Positions 25,399 to 34,296 of a DNA stretch of 38,793 nucleotides are shown here, piece after piece (the stretch's first letter is position 1; each line of letters starts with the position of its first letter). Source of the stretch: Saprospiraceae bacterium (GTDB taxonomy: Bacteria; Bacteroidota; Bacteroidia; Chitinophagales; Saprospiraceae). Below the pieces are notes generated by a model that searched no databases, was not told where the DNA came from, and worked only from the letters and a program-made list of their open reading frames with translations. The DNA is taken from NCBI GenBank assembly GCA_020627785.1, contig JAHDGF010000025.1, positions 23,375 through 62,167 of the forward strand, in the 5' to 3' direction. A program made the position numbers and the translations under genes.

Positions 25399-26772
25399 GT
25401 GACCTTAATTAAATCAATATCAGGCATAAGAGGTACGATTGGCGGAGAAATAGGTGAGAATCTTACCCCAATCGATATTGTTGAGTGCGTCGCGGGTTAT
25501 GGAACTTGGATAAAACAGCAAAAACCTGAAACGTTAAAGGTAATTGTTGGACGAGACGGTAGAATCTCAGGAGCCATGGTTTCTGAATTAGCAATCAATA
25601 CATTGATATCGTTAGGAATAGATGTAGTTGACCTTGGACTATCAACAACTCCTACCGTTGAGGTAGCCGTAACCAAACATAATGCGGCTGGTGGTATAAT
25701 TTTTACTGCAAGCCATAATCCTAAACAGTGGAATGCTTTAAAATTTCTTAATCATAAAGGGGAATTTATTTCAAGTCAAGATGGACACGATATACTAAGT
25801 CTAATTTCAAAACGAGAAATTCTTTTTAGTGAAGTAGAGGAATTAGGTTTAAGAACATCTGATAAAGATGCCATAGAGTATCACATGGAAGCTATCTTAA
25901 AACTTCCAATCATTAATGTTGATCTAATAAAAGGAAAAAAGTTTCATTGTATAATCGATGCTATAAATTCTACTGGCGCCATATCAATTCCAATTCTCCT
26001 TGAGAAATTAGGGTGTACTTACGAAATAATAAATGAGGAGGTAACTGGAGAATTTGCTCATAATCCAGAACCTTTAGCTTCTAATTTAATTCAATTAACA
26101 GACAAGGTGAAAAATAGCAAAGCAGATATTGGTATTGCTGTTGATCCTGACGTTGATCGTTTAGCTTTAGTGAGTGAAAACGGAGAATATTTTGGTGAGG
26201 AATATACCTTAGTTGCATGTGCTGATTTTGTATTGAGTCATACGCCTGGATCTACCGTGTCAAATTTATCAAGCACAAAAGCCTTGAAGGATGTGTCTAT
26301 GCGCTATTCTTGTGAGCATCAACCATCAATGGTGGGAGAAGTGAATGTTGTAACCCTTATGAAAGAATCCAATGCAGTCATTGGTGGCGAAGGAAATGGT
26401 GGTGTAATCTACCCTCCTTTGCACTATGGAAGGGATGCTTTGGTGGGCATTGCATTCATTTTAAACTTAATGGCAGAAAAGGATATGAGCCTTTCCGAAA
26501 TTAGAAAGTCATATCCAGATTATACGATTATTAAAAATAAAATTCCTTTAAAATCCGAGGAAGCGATTTCTGAATTATTTAATAAATTGAAGCGCGCTTT
26601 CGCAAATGAAAATTTGAATACAATCGATGGCTTAAAGATTGATTTTTCAAATGGTTGGGTACACATGAGAAAGTCCAACACAGAGCCAATTATTAGGGTT
26701 TATGCCGAAGCAAAAAACACAGAAGAAGCTCAAAAATTAATTGACAAAATAATGAAGGTAGTAAATGAGTAA
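25399..26772 (+). CDS. glmM: Phosphohexomutase, phosphoglucosamine mutase type
   Basis: A 457-residue alpha-D-phosphohexomutase. The phosphoserine loop is TASHNP (Ser105), the metal loop DPDVDR (about residues 247-252), the sugar-recognition loop GGEGNGGVIYPP, and the C-terminal phosphate-binding RKSNTEPIIRVY. The start is a GTG placing MTLIKSISGIRGTIGG at the N-terminus, as in the family. The GEGNGG loop resembles archaeal and Bacteroidota-type enzymes rather than the GEQSGH of E. coli GlmM, so phosphoglucomutase/phosphomannomutase activity is an alternative. It overlaps the next gene by eight bases. Confidence 0.9.
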   Translation: MTLIKSISGIRGTIGGEIGENLTPIDIVECVAGYGTWIKQQKPETLKVIVGRDGRISGAMVSELAINTLISLGIDVVDLGLSTTPTVEVAVTKHNAAGGIIFTASHNPKQWNALKFLNHKGEFISSQDGHDILSLISKREILFSEVEELGLRTSDKDAIEYHMEAILKLPIINVDLIKGKKFHCIIDAINSTGAISIPILLEKLGCTYEIINEEVTGEFAHNPEPLASNLIQLTDKVKNSKADIGIAVDPDVDRLALVSENGEYFGEEYTLVACADFVLSHTPGSTVSNLSSTKALKDVSMRYSCEHQPSMVGEVNVVTLMKESNAVIGGEGNGGVIYPPLHYGRDALVGIAFILNLMAEKDMSLSEIRKSYPDYTIIKNKIPLKSEEAISELFNKLKRAFANENLNTIDGLKIDFSNGWVHMRKSNTEPIIRVYAEAKNTEEAQKLIDKIMKVVNE

Positions 26773-28237
26773 ATTAGAAAAGTACTTTTCAGTTTATCGT
26801 AATAACATCATAGGTATTGATCAAGAATTTGAATCTCCTTTTGGAACGAAAAAAATTATCTATGCTGATTGGACTGCAAGTGGAAGAATGTATCGTCCTA
26901 TTGAAGATCGATTGACTCATAAAATTGCTCCTTTCGTGGCTAATACGCATACTGAAACCTCAATTACTGGTTCAAGTATGACTATGGCTTATAAAAAAGC
27001 AAAAGAAATAATTAAGAGTCATGTTAATGCCTCGGATTATGACGTTTTAATTTCTGCTAATTCAGGAATGACAGGAGTTGTTAACAAATTTCAAAGAATC
27101 CTAGGGTTAAGAGTACACGAAAAACACCAATGTCATGTAAAAACCGAAGAAAGTGAAAGACCAATAGTATTTTGTACTCACATGGAGCACCACTCAAACC
27201 AAACTTCATGGCTTGAAACTTTGGTTGATCTTGTTATTATAAATCCTACAGAATGCGGCCTTGTTGATACAAATCATCTGAAAGAATTATTGGTTAAATA
27301 CGAAAATAGAAAAACAAAAATCGCCGCAGTAACTTCTTGTTCTAACGTCACTGGAATCAAAACACCTTACCATGAAATTGCAAAGATAATGCATGATCAT
27401 GATGGTCTGTGCTTCGTTGATTTTGCATGTTCAGCTCCTTACATCGATATAAATATGCACCCAGGAAATGGTGCAGATTTGGACGCCATTTATTTTTCTC
27501 CACATAAATTTCTAGGTGGACCATCGAGCTCTGGAATTTTAGTTTTTGATCAAAAATTATATAACAATAAAATTCCAGATAATCCAGGCGGAGGTACTGT
27601 AGACTGGACCAACCCTTGGGGGCAACATAAATACCACGAAGAAATAGAAGCAAGAGAGGACGGGGGTACACCTGCATTCTTGCAAACCATGAGAGTCGCC
27701 CTTTGCATACGGTTGAAGGATGAAATGGGTGTAACGAACATGCTTGATAGAGAGGCAGAACTCATGGAAATTATTTGGCCTAAATTAAAAAGTATAAACA
27801 ACCTTCATTTACTTGCGGACAATCATTCAGACCGTTTAGGCGTAATATCGTTTTACATTGATGACCTCCACTTCAACTTAGGCGTTAAACTTTTAAATGA
27901 TCGCTTTGGAATACAAGTAAGAGGTGGCTGTTCTTGTGCTGGAACTTATGGCCATTATTTATTAAATGTAGATCCAGAAAGATCAAATGCCATTACATGT
28001 AAAATTAACGAGGGAGAATTAGAAGAAAAACCTGGATGGATCCGAATGTCTATTCACCCGGTTATGACAAACAGAGAAGCTGAATACATTTGTTCTGCGA
28101 TCCAAGAACTTGCTCTTTTCCATCAGGAGTGGAAACTAGACTATGTCTATGATAAAAGCACCAACGAATTCAGATATAATGACCCAGAGTTTAAAGAATT
28201 AGAAATGGTAGAAGACTGGTTTTTGCAAGCATTATAA
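26765..28237 (+). CDS. Class-V aminotransferase-fold PLP enzyme (cysteine desulfurase/selenocysteine lyase-like)
   Basis: A 490-residue PLP enzyme, longer than typical cysteine desulfurases (about 400). The PLP lysine lies in YFSPHKFLGGPSSSGILVFD and the cofactor Asp in FVDFACSAPY. A cysteine-bearing loop, RGGCSCAGTYGHYLL, occupies the active-site cysteine position. The N-terminus (YADWTASGRMYRPIED) matches this subfamily. The extra length includes a segment around residues 395-425 and a C-terminal tail of about 30 residues. It could mobilise sulfur from cysteine, but this subfamily is not well characterised. It starts within glmM and ends two bases before the next PLP enzyme. Confidence 0.85.
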   Translation: MSKLEKYFSVYRNNIIGIDQEFESPFGTKKIIYADWTASGRMYRPIEDRLTHKIAPFVANTHTETSITGSSMTMAYKKAKEIIKSHVNASDYDVLISANSGMTGVVNKFQRILGLRVHEKHQCHVKTEESERPIVFCTHMEHHSNQTSWLETLVDLVIINPTECGLVDTNHLKELLVKYENRKTKIAAVTSCSNVTGIKTPYHEIAKIMHDHDGLCFVDFACSAPYIDINMHPGNGADLDAIYFSPHKFLGGPSSSGILVFDQKLYNNKIPDNPGGGTVDWTNPWGQHKYHEEIEAREDGGTPAFLQTMRVALCIRLKDEMGVTNMLDREAELMEIIWPKLKSINNLHLLADNHSDRLGVISFYIDDLHFNLGVKLLNDRFGIQVRGGCSCAGTYGHYLLNVDPERSNAITCKINEGELEEKPGWIRMSIHPVMTNREAEYICSAIQELALFHQEWKLDYVYDKSTNEFRYNDPEFKELEMVEDWFLQAL

Positions 28238-28242
28238 AAGTG

Positions 28243-29376
28243 ATGAAGGAAACCATTTATCTAGATTACGCAGCAACAACTCCTTTAGATCATAGGGTTA
28301 TTGATGAAATGCATCAAGTCCTAAAAGAAGACTACGGAAATCCTTCATCGATACATGCCTCTGGAAGAAAGGCAAAGATGATTGTTGAAAAATCGCGAAA
28401 GATCATTGCGAATTATCTTAAGGCATCAATTGGAGATATTTTTTTTACATCAGGGGCAACAGAATCCTGTCATACAATTATGCATTCAAGTATTGAGAGC
28501 TTAGGTATAGAAAGAATTATTTCTAGTTCTGTGGAACACCACTGTACTTTACATACTCTTGATCAATTAAATTCAAAGCATCCATCTCTTGAAATTATTT
28601 TACTTCCACCTGCTAAAAATGGTGCTATTAACTTAATTGAACTTGGAGCTGAATTAAAAAAAGGCGAAGGTAAAACCTTGGTTTCTCTCATTCATGGAAA
28701 CAATGAATTAGGTTCAATAAATGACCTGAAGTCAATTGGCAATTTGTGTAAAGAACATGGAGCCCTTTTCATGGTCGACTCAGCTCAAACTTTTGGTAAA
28801 TACCCTATCAAAGTAAACGAATACAAAATTGATTTCCTGACCGCATCTGCTCATAAGCTGTTCGGGCCAAAAGGTACTGGACTCTTATTTGTAAATTCTG
28901 AGACTATGATTAAACCGACCTTTCTAGGAGGTAGTCAAGAAAGAAACATGAGAGCTGGAACGGAAAATGTCCATGGCATTGCAGGGTTTGCCGAAGCCAC
29001 GAGAATTGCGGTTCTTGAAATGGATGAAAGGATAGAAAAACTATGGAAAATAAAATCGTATGCCATCGAGGCATTATCGCAGCTAAGTGATGTAAAATTT
29101 AATGGTTCTATTATGAAAGAAGACTCTTGCGGCCATATTTTAAGTGTCTCATTCCCTGATAGTCCAAAATCTGATTTAATTGTATTCAATCTAGATATTG
29201 CTGGAATCTGTGCATCTTCTGGAAGCGCATGCAGTTCGGGTGTAGAAAAAGACTCCCATGTATTAGAAGCCATAAACCATGATCCAAAAAGAAAAACCAT
29301 AAGATTTTCATTTTCGCATAACACAAAGATCTCAGAAATAGATTTTTTGGTAGAAACACTAAAGTCAATTCTTTAA
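28243..29376 (+). CDS. Cysteine desulfurase (IscS/NifS family)
   Basis: A 377-residue PLP enzyme that would release sulfur from cysteine as a persulfide for Fe-S cluster or other thio-cofactor synthesis. It starts with YLDYAATTPLDHRV, has the PLP lysine in SAHKLFGPKGTGLLFV and the active-site cysteine in SSGSACSSGVEKDSHVL. FLGGSQERNMRAGTENV is the usual substrate-side motif. The frame permits a GTG at 28240, one codon earlier, but the ATG at 28243 is the simpler start. It directly precedes ribD and follows another class-V enzyme by a few bases. Confidence 0.93.
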   Translation: MKETIYLDYAATTPLDHRVIDEMHQVLKEDYGNPSSIHASGRKAKMIVEKSRKIIANYLKASIGDIFFTSGATESCHTIMHSSIESLGIERIISSSVEHHCTLHTLDQLNSKHPSLEIILLPPAKNGAINLIELGAELKKGEGKTLVSLIHGNNELGSINDLKSIGNLCKEHGALFMVDSAQTFGKYPIKVNEYKIDFLTASAHKLFGPKGTGLLFVNSETMIKPTFLGGSQERNMRAGTENVHGIAGFAEATRIAVLEMDERIEKLWKIKSYAIEALSQLSDVKFNGSIMKEDSCGHILSVSFPDSPKSDLIVFNLDIAGICASSGSACSSGVEKDSHVLEAINHDPKRKTIRFSFSHNTKISEIDFLVETLKSIL

Positions 29377-29377
29377 A

Positions 29378-30406
29378 GTGAGGAGCCATGAAGCATATAT
29401 GGCACATTGCATTAGCCTAGCAAAACTCGCTGGAAAGGCGACAAAATCCAATCCCATGGTTGGATCAGTATTAGTGCATAATCATCGGATTATTGGGGAA
29501 GGCTTTCACGAGGCATTTGGTCAAGCACACGGAGAAAGAAATGCCATAAACAGTGTTCTTCCAAAAGACCGTAATCTAATCAAGAAAGCGACACTTTATA
29601 TTACCCTTGAGCCTTGTTCAAGACATTCTAAAACACCCCCATGCGTAAATTACATTCTTGAAAACCAAATCTCGAAAGTGGTTATTGGTGCACTTGACCC
29701 AAATCCGCTAGAAAAAGGACGCTCAATTAAACTTCTAAAAAGTCAAGGGATTGAATTAACATCAGGAATTCTTGAATCTGAATGTAATGCATTGATTCGA
29801 CCGTTTCAAGCAAATTTGCGCAAGCGTCCTTATATCATATTAAAATGGGCTCAATCCAAGGATGGATATATGTCTCGAAAAGGAGAAAGAACGAAACTAA
29901 CCAATGTATATTCAGATACCTTGGTTCATCGATGGAGATCTGAGGTAGATGCTATAATGATAGGTACAAACACAGCTCAAATTGACAATCCTAAGTTAAC
30001 AACAAGGCATTGGCCAGGAGATAGCCCTAAGAGGATAGTTATAGATAAACAAGCGAAGCTTTCAAAAAGCCTACAAATCTTCAATAATGATGCTCCAACA
30101 CTCATATTAACAGAGCAAACACTTCCAGAATTGAGTGAGACAACAAAATACATAAGATTGGAAGATTGGGGTCCAAGTAATATAGCACGAGCATTGTTTG
30201 AGGAGGACATTTTCACCCTATTGATTGAGGGAGGAAGAAAATTATTGAATTCATTTATTGAATCTAATCTCTGGGATGAAGCGAGGATATTCAACACCTC
30301 AAAGCTTCTAAAAACTGGGCTCCGTTCTCCAAATATTCAGGGAAAGGTGCGAACAAAAAGTACATTTTCATTGGACAATCTGGTCGTTATGGAGAATTTG
30401 ACATAA
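29378..30406 (+). CDS. ribD: Bifunctional riboflavin biosynthesis deaminase/reductase
   Basis: RibD catalyses the second and third steps of riboflavin synthesis. The N-terminal deaminase domain has the zinc site in AHGERNAIN (usual HAE here HGE, ligand and Glu kept) and LEPCSRHSKTPPC. The C-terminal reductase domain spans about residues 145-342, with LKWAQSKDGYMS and LLIEGGRKLLNSFIE. The start is a GTG one base after the cysteine desulfurase stop; the next ATG (29399) would delete the conserved HEAYM helix, so GTG is preferred. Flavin output would also serve the many FMN and FAD sites of the nearby Na+-NQR, although no direct link is shown. Confidence 0.95.
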   Translation: MRSHEAYMAHCISLAKLAGKATKSNPMVGSVLVHNHRIIGEGFHEAFGQAHGERNAINSVLPKDRNLIKKATLYITLEPCSRHSKTPPCVNYILENQISKVVIGALDPNPLEKGRSIKLLKSQGIELTSGILESECNALIRPFQANLRKRPYIILKWAQSKDGYMSRKGERTKLTNVYSDTLVHRWRSEVDAIMIGTNTAQIDNPKLTTRHWPGDSPKRIVIDKQAKLSKSLQIFNNDAPTLILTEQTLPELSETTKYIRLEDWGPSNIARALFEEDIFTLLIEGGRKLLNSFIESNLWDEARIFNTSKLLKTGLRSPNIQGKVRTKSTFSLDNLVVMENLT

Positions 30407-30513
30407 AAAGAGTTAAAATAGATTTAAAGGTTCTTAAGCTAAGACCATTGCTTTGCATAACTGGTTTAGTTATTGTTTATTTGTTTTAATTAATCTAAAG
30501 TTTAAAGACACCG

Positions 30514-31056
30514 TTGAAGAATTTAATCTTACTACTCATTTTTGTTTACATCGCAGGCCCTCAAGCCTCCGGTCAAAATGTAGAATGGCTTTCTTGGGAA
30601 GAAGCCATGGAGTTATCCAAAACTGAAAAAAGAAAGATAATGATTGATGTTTACACAGACTGGTGTGGTTGGTGTAAACAAATGGAAAAAGTGACGTTCA
30701 ACAGCACTTCTGTTGCTGGCTACCTAAATGATAATTACTACCCCGTAAAATTTGATGCTGAATCAAAGAAAACACTGAATTATAACGGAAAAGAGTATAA
30801 GTATATCAAAAGAGGTCGGAATGGTTATCATGAATTAGCAGCTGAGTTGTTAAGAGGAAAATTGAGTTTCCCAACGGTGGTTATCCTTGATGAAAACGCT
30901 AATATGATACAGCCAATCCCTGGTTTTCAAGATGCAAAAACGTTTGAAATGGTTATGAAGTTTTTTGCAGAAGATCATTTCAAAAATACGCCTTGGCCCA
31001 AGTTTGCAAGAGAATTTCAACCAGCTGTGGTTCCACAGCCGGTTAAAAATCGATAA
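30514..31056 (+). CDS. Exported thioredoxin-fold protein
   Basis: A 180-residue protein with a signal peptide (LKNLILLLIFVYIAGPQASG) and a thioredoxin fold whose redox centre is DWCGWCKQME (Cys51 and Cys54). FPTVVILDEN holds the cis-Pro. A loop of Lys/Tyr-rich residues (about 84-102) is inserted between the first helix and the central strand, as in DsbD-gamma and DUF255-like proteins. The start is a TTG: no ATG occurs before the signal peptide. It probably reduces or edits disulfides in the periplasm. It stands alone, convergent with the HerA-like gene. Confidence 0.85.
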   Translation: MKNLILLLIFVYIAGPQASGQNVEWLSWEEAMELSKTEKRKIMIDVYTDWCGWCKQMEKVTFNSTSVAGYLNDNYYPVKFDAESKKTLNYNGKEYKYIKRGRNGYHELAAELLRGKLSFPTVVILDENANMIQPIPGFQDAKTFEMVMKFFAEDHFKNTPWPKFAREFQPAVVPQPVKNR

Positions 31057-31062
31057 ATTCCC

Positions 31063-32592
31063 TTATTTAGTAAGTGCTCCGAAGATACCTCGGATTAATT
31101 TCTTACCTCTTCCACTCGTTGCAAAATCAAATACACTTTTTGCCAACTTAGTTTTATCAATCCCTTCTTCTTCTTTCTCTACTTTCTTTTTTGGTGATGG
31201 AGCTTTTTTCACTTCCTCCTCTTCTGACGCCTCAGCTTCCATCTCTTCTATCTTTTGATTCAAGATCTCATAGGCACTCTCACTATCAATTTCTTGGTTG
31301 TATTTCTGTACAATGCTCGAAGCATTGATGATGGCATCAATCTCAGATTTTTCTAAAACATCCATTCTTGATTGAGGAGCACGCAACATAGTATGTGCCA
31401 ATGCCGTTGGAATACCCTTTTCACTAAGAACAGTCACTAAAGCTTCACCAATCCCCATTGTTGTGATCAACTCATCGACTTTATAATAATTTGAGTCTGG
31501 GAAATTCTCAGCGGCCTGTTTGATTGCCTTGCGATCTTTGGCTGTAAAAGCTCTAAGGGCATGTTGAATCTTCATACCAAGTTGACCTAATACAGAATCA
31601 GGGATGTCCGTAGGAGTTTGAGTAATAAAATAGAGTCCTACCCCTTTTGATCGTATCAATTTCACCATAGATTCTATTTGATCTAACAAAGCATCAGATG
31701 CTTCATTAAAAACAAGATGTGCCTCATCTATGAAGAGTACCAGCTTTGGTTTTTCAAGATCGCCTTCTTCTGGCAAGGTATTGTAGATTTCTGCCAGCAT
31801 TTGAAGCATAAAAGTAGAAAACAGTTTAGGCTTGTCTTGAATATCGGTCAGCCTTAAGACAGATACTACCCCTTTCCCAGAGTCGTCTGTTCTCATCAAA
31901 TCCATGACATCAAAAGATCTTTCTCCAAAGAATTTATCTCCACCTTGAGTCTCAAGTTCTACTAAAGATCTCATAATGGCACCAAGACTTGAGGAAGCAA
32001 CGGCTCCGTAAGATTTTTCAATCTCTTCCTTTCCTTCATCTCCAATATATTGAAGTACCTTTCTTAAATCCTTAAGATCAAGCAGAGGTAATTTATTATC
32101 ATCACAGAATTTAAAGACAATCGCCATTACTCCAGACTGCACATCTGAAAGTTTTAAAATCTTAGACATTAAGGTGGGACCAAACTCAATAACTGTTGCT
32201 CGTAATCTAGCTCCTGGCTCAGAAGAAAGCGTCAAAAATTCAACCGGACTTTGTCCCAATTCAAAAGGGACACCTATGGAATCATGACGTTCTTGAATTT
32301 TAGGATGATCAGTACCTTTCGCTGCGATACCACTTAAATCCCCTTTTATATCCATTAATAAAGAAGGGACTCCTGCAATTGATAATTGTTCCGCCATAAC
32401 CTGTAAAGACTTAGTTTTTCCAGTCCCTGTAGCTCCTGCAATAAGACCATGTCTATTGATTGTTTTAAGAGGTACCTGAATCAAGGCACCTGGAACAACA
32501 GCTCCTTCAAACATTCCTCCACCCAGGGTTATGGATGGACCTTCAGGGGCGTATGCGCTTTGTATTTCTGATAAAAAATTTTCTTTTGACAT
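31063..32592 (-). CDS. HerA-like ATPase (DUF853/YjgR family)
   Basis: A 509-residue ATPase with Walker A GATGTGKTKSL (residues 53 on), preceded by the family N-terminus GGGMFEGAVVPGALIQVPL, and Walker B VLFIDEAHLVF followed by a VGLYFITQTPTDIP sensor segment. A Glu/Lys-rich low-complexity stretch (about 435-475) separates the core from a short basic C-terminal end. The family is related to HerA/FtsK translocases, and the E. coli relative YjgR has no established role. Its ATG is 9 bases downstream of the endonuclease stop, so they may be cotranscribed. Confidence 0.9.
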   Translation of the reverse strand: MSKENFLSEIQSAYAPEGPSITLGGGMFEGAVVPGALIQVPLKTINRHGLIAGATGTGKTKSLQVMAEQLSIAGVPSLLMDIKGDLSGIAAKGTDHPKIQERHDSIGVPFELGQSPVEFLTLSSEPGARLRATVIEFGPTLMSKILKLSDVQSGVMAIVFKFCDDNKLPLLDLKDLRKVLQYIGDEGKEEIEKSYGAVASSSLGAIMRSLVELETQGGDKFFGERSFDVMDLMRTDDSGKGVVSVLRLTDIQDKPKLFSTFMLQMLAEIYNTLPEEGDLEKPKLVLFIDEAHLVFNEASDALLDQIESMVKLIRSKGVGLYFITQTPTDIPDSVLGQLGMKIQHALRAFTAKDRKAIKQAAENFPDSNYYKVDELITTMGIGEALVTVLSEKGIPTALAHTMLRAPQSRMDVLEKSEIDAIINASSIVQKYNQEIDSESAYEILNQKIEEMEAEASEEEEVKKAPSPKKKVEKEEEGIDKTKLAKSVFDFATSGRGKKLIRGIFGALTK

Positions 32593-32601
32593 TTCTTACG
32601 T

Positions 32602-33504
32602 TTATTGTTTATTCCAATTTTGTACTCTTTGATTGTATTTCTTTTCATTAAATGGCCAATTACCTATTTGAGCTTGACTCTCTATATTATCATCTAAAAC
32701 ACCATTGTAAAAATCTAAGCCAGTGATCTTTTCAACTTCATCAATAGAAACTATGTATGACTTCAAATGACGGTTACTGAGTTCGTTTGGTATTATAAAA
32801 GAAATCGTATGTTCTTTTTCAGGTTGCACAATAATCTTATAGAAAGAGTCAGGGACAGCCACTTCATTATTCCCTATTGTTTCATAATCCTCATCATTAA
32901 ATATTGGACCAGTGACAACATATAATACGTCTTTTTTATAAGCCCAATCTCTTACAGTTTCTTCTAGTTCTTTCCATACTCCATTATTGAATGCTCTAGG
33001 CTGTGGGGACATATTACTCATATAGAAACATTGTCGCATGGCATTTACATCAAAAGCCATGTCTCCAGCAGGTGCTAAATGACCTCTTGTAAATCCTGAA
33101 TGTGTATAATCTGAATGGCGGGCAGATTTTGTTCGAACACTCTTATCTTCATTAAACCTTTTGGCTCTAGGAACATTCTTTTCTTGTAGACTTTCTTTTG
33201 TTAGTTCATAAGCCACCCATTCTGATTGCTCCCATTCTTCTACATAGGACAACGAATAAAAATCATGATGAACTACCTCCCCCTGATTAGCTTCAGGGAC
33301 ATATTCTCTATAAACCGCTTTGGTTAAGTTCTTGGGTCTGACATTGGATGAGGAATCATTTGAAGAATGATCATTTAAGCCGATAGGCAAATCAAACATG
33401 AGAGCAATCAATGCGGCAATTAGAAGTACTGTTATCATTATTACTCTAGCAAACCAACTATTGGCTTTATTGCTCTTTTGGTGTCCTTTCCTGAGTTTTG
33501 CCAT
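32602..33504 (-). CDS. DNA/RNA non-specific endonuclease with N-terminal membrane anchor
   Basis: A 300-residue nuclease of the NUC1/EndoG family. The catalytic block FTRGHLAPAGDM places the general-base His at residue 142, and the Mg2+ ligand Asn lies in PRAFNNGVWKELEE (about 173). A basic N-terminus and a hydrophobic helix (about 18-40) indicate either an uncleaved anchor or a signal peptide, so the catalytic part is outside the cytoplasm. It probably degrades extracellular or periplasmic nucleic acid for nutrients. It precedes the HerA-like gene by nine bases. Confidence 0.92.
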   Translation of the reverse strand: MAKLRKGHQKSNKANSWFARVIMITVLLIAALIALMFDLPIGLNDHSSNDSSSNVRPKNLTKAVYREYVPEANQGEVVHHDFYSLSYVEEWEQSEWVAYELTKESLQEKNVPRAKRFNEDKSVRTKSARHSDYTHSGFTRGHLAPAGDMAFDVNAMRQCFYMSNMSPQPRAFNNGVWKELEETVRDWAYKKDVLYVVTGPIFNDEDYETIGNNEVAVPDSFYKIIVQPEKEHTISFIIPNELSNRHLKSYIVSIDEVEKITGLDFYNGVLDDNIESQAQIGNWPFNEKKYNQRVQNWNKQ

Positions 33505-33655
33505 AATTTTATGACGTAAAAATATTCTTAAGTAATTCTAAAAGTGAAAAGAACTTAAATTTTTATTCTTAACTATTGTATTTACTTAGAATTTGGACTA
33601 AAATTCATTTGAAATTGTATTTTACGCCCTGTTTCTGAAAACTAGAACTGAGATA

Positions 33656-34291
33656 ATGAACAAAGGTCCTCAATTAAAACACATTGCTGTATCTGGCAAT
33701 ATAGGCGCAGGTAAAACTACCTTATCTGAATTACTCTCAGAACATTATGGGTGGCATGTGCATTATGAAGACACCTCACAGAATCCATACTTAAGTGATT
33801 TTTATAATGACATGCAACGATGGTCTTTCAATCTTCAGATATATTTTTTGAACTCACGCTATGAGCAAATATTAAATATCCAGCAAGGCGATAAAACCAT
33901 CATTCAAGATAGAACCATCTATGAAGATGCAAACATTTTTGCGCCGAACTTGTACGAACTCGGTTTAATGGATAAGCGTGATTTTGAAAATTATTCAGAA
34001 TTATTTCGAATCATGACATCTCAAGTCAAAGCTCCTGATCTTCTTATTTATTTAAAAGCTGGAATTCCAACCTTGGTAAATCATATCGATAAAAGAGGTA
34101 GAGACTATGAAGGCAACATTAGTCTTGAATATCTAAAAAGATTGAATACAAAATATGACACTTGGATAAAATCATACACAGAAGGTAAGTTGTTAATAAT
34201 TCCCGTTGATAATTTAGATTTCAAAAATAACCCAGAGGATTTTGGAAAAGTAATTGAGATGGTCGATACTCAATTGCACGGCTTATTTTAA
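33656..34291 (+). CDS. Deoxynucleoside kinase
   Basis: A 211-residue kinase of the dNK/dGK/dCK family. P-loop GNIGAGKTT (14-22), substrate-side EDTSQNPYLSDFY, QDRTIYEDANIF (DR catalytic motif) and the lid KRGRDYEGNISLEYLKRLN are all present. It phosphorylates deoxynucleosides for salvage; the preferred base cannot be read from the sequence. It is followed by yggS after five bases, and the two probably share a transcript. Confidence 0.93.
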   Translation: MNKGPQLKHIAVSGNIGAGKTTLSELLSEHYGWHVHYEDTSQNPYLSDFYNDMQRWSFNLQIYFLNSRYEQILNIQQGDKTIIQDRTIYEDANIFAPNLYELGLMDKRDFENYSELFRIMTSQVKAPDLLIYLKAGIPTLVNHIDKRGRDYEGNISLEYLKRLNTKYDTWIKSYTEGKLLIIPVDNLDFKNNPEDFGKVIEMVDTQLHGLF

Positions 34292-34296
34292 ATTTC

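Noticed and set aside
28935..29324. Minus-strand open frame of 129 codons inside the cysteine desulfurase gene
   Set aside because: It lies wholly within a conserved gene on the other strand, and its translation shows no recognisable motif.
31063..33504. HerA-like ATPase and nuclease as an anti-phage defence system
   Set aside because: The ATPase is of the widespread DUF853/YjgR type and the nuclease is an exported NUC1-type enzyme with a membrane segment. There is no other defence or mobile gene nearby.
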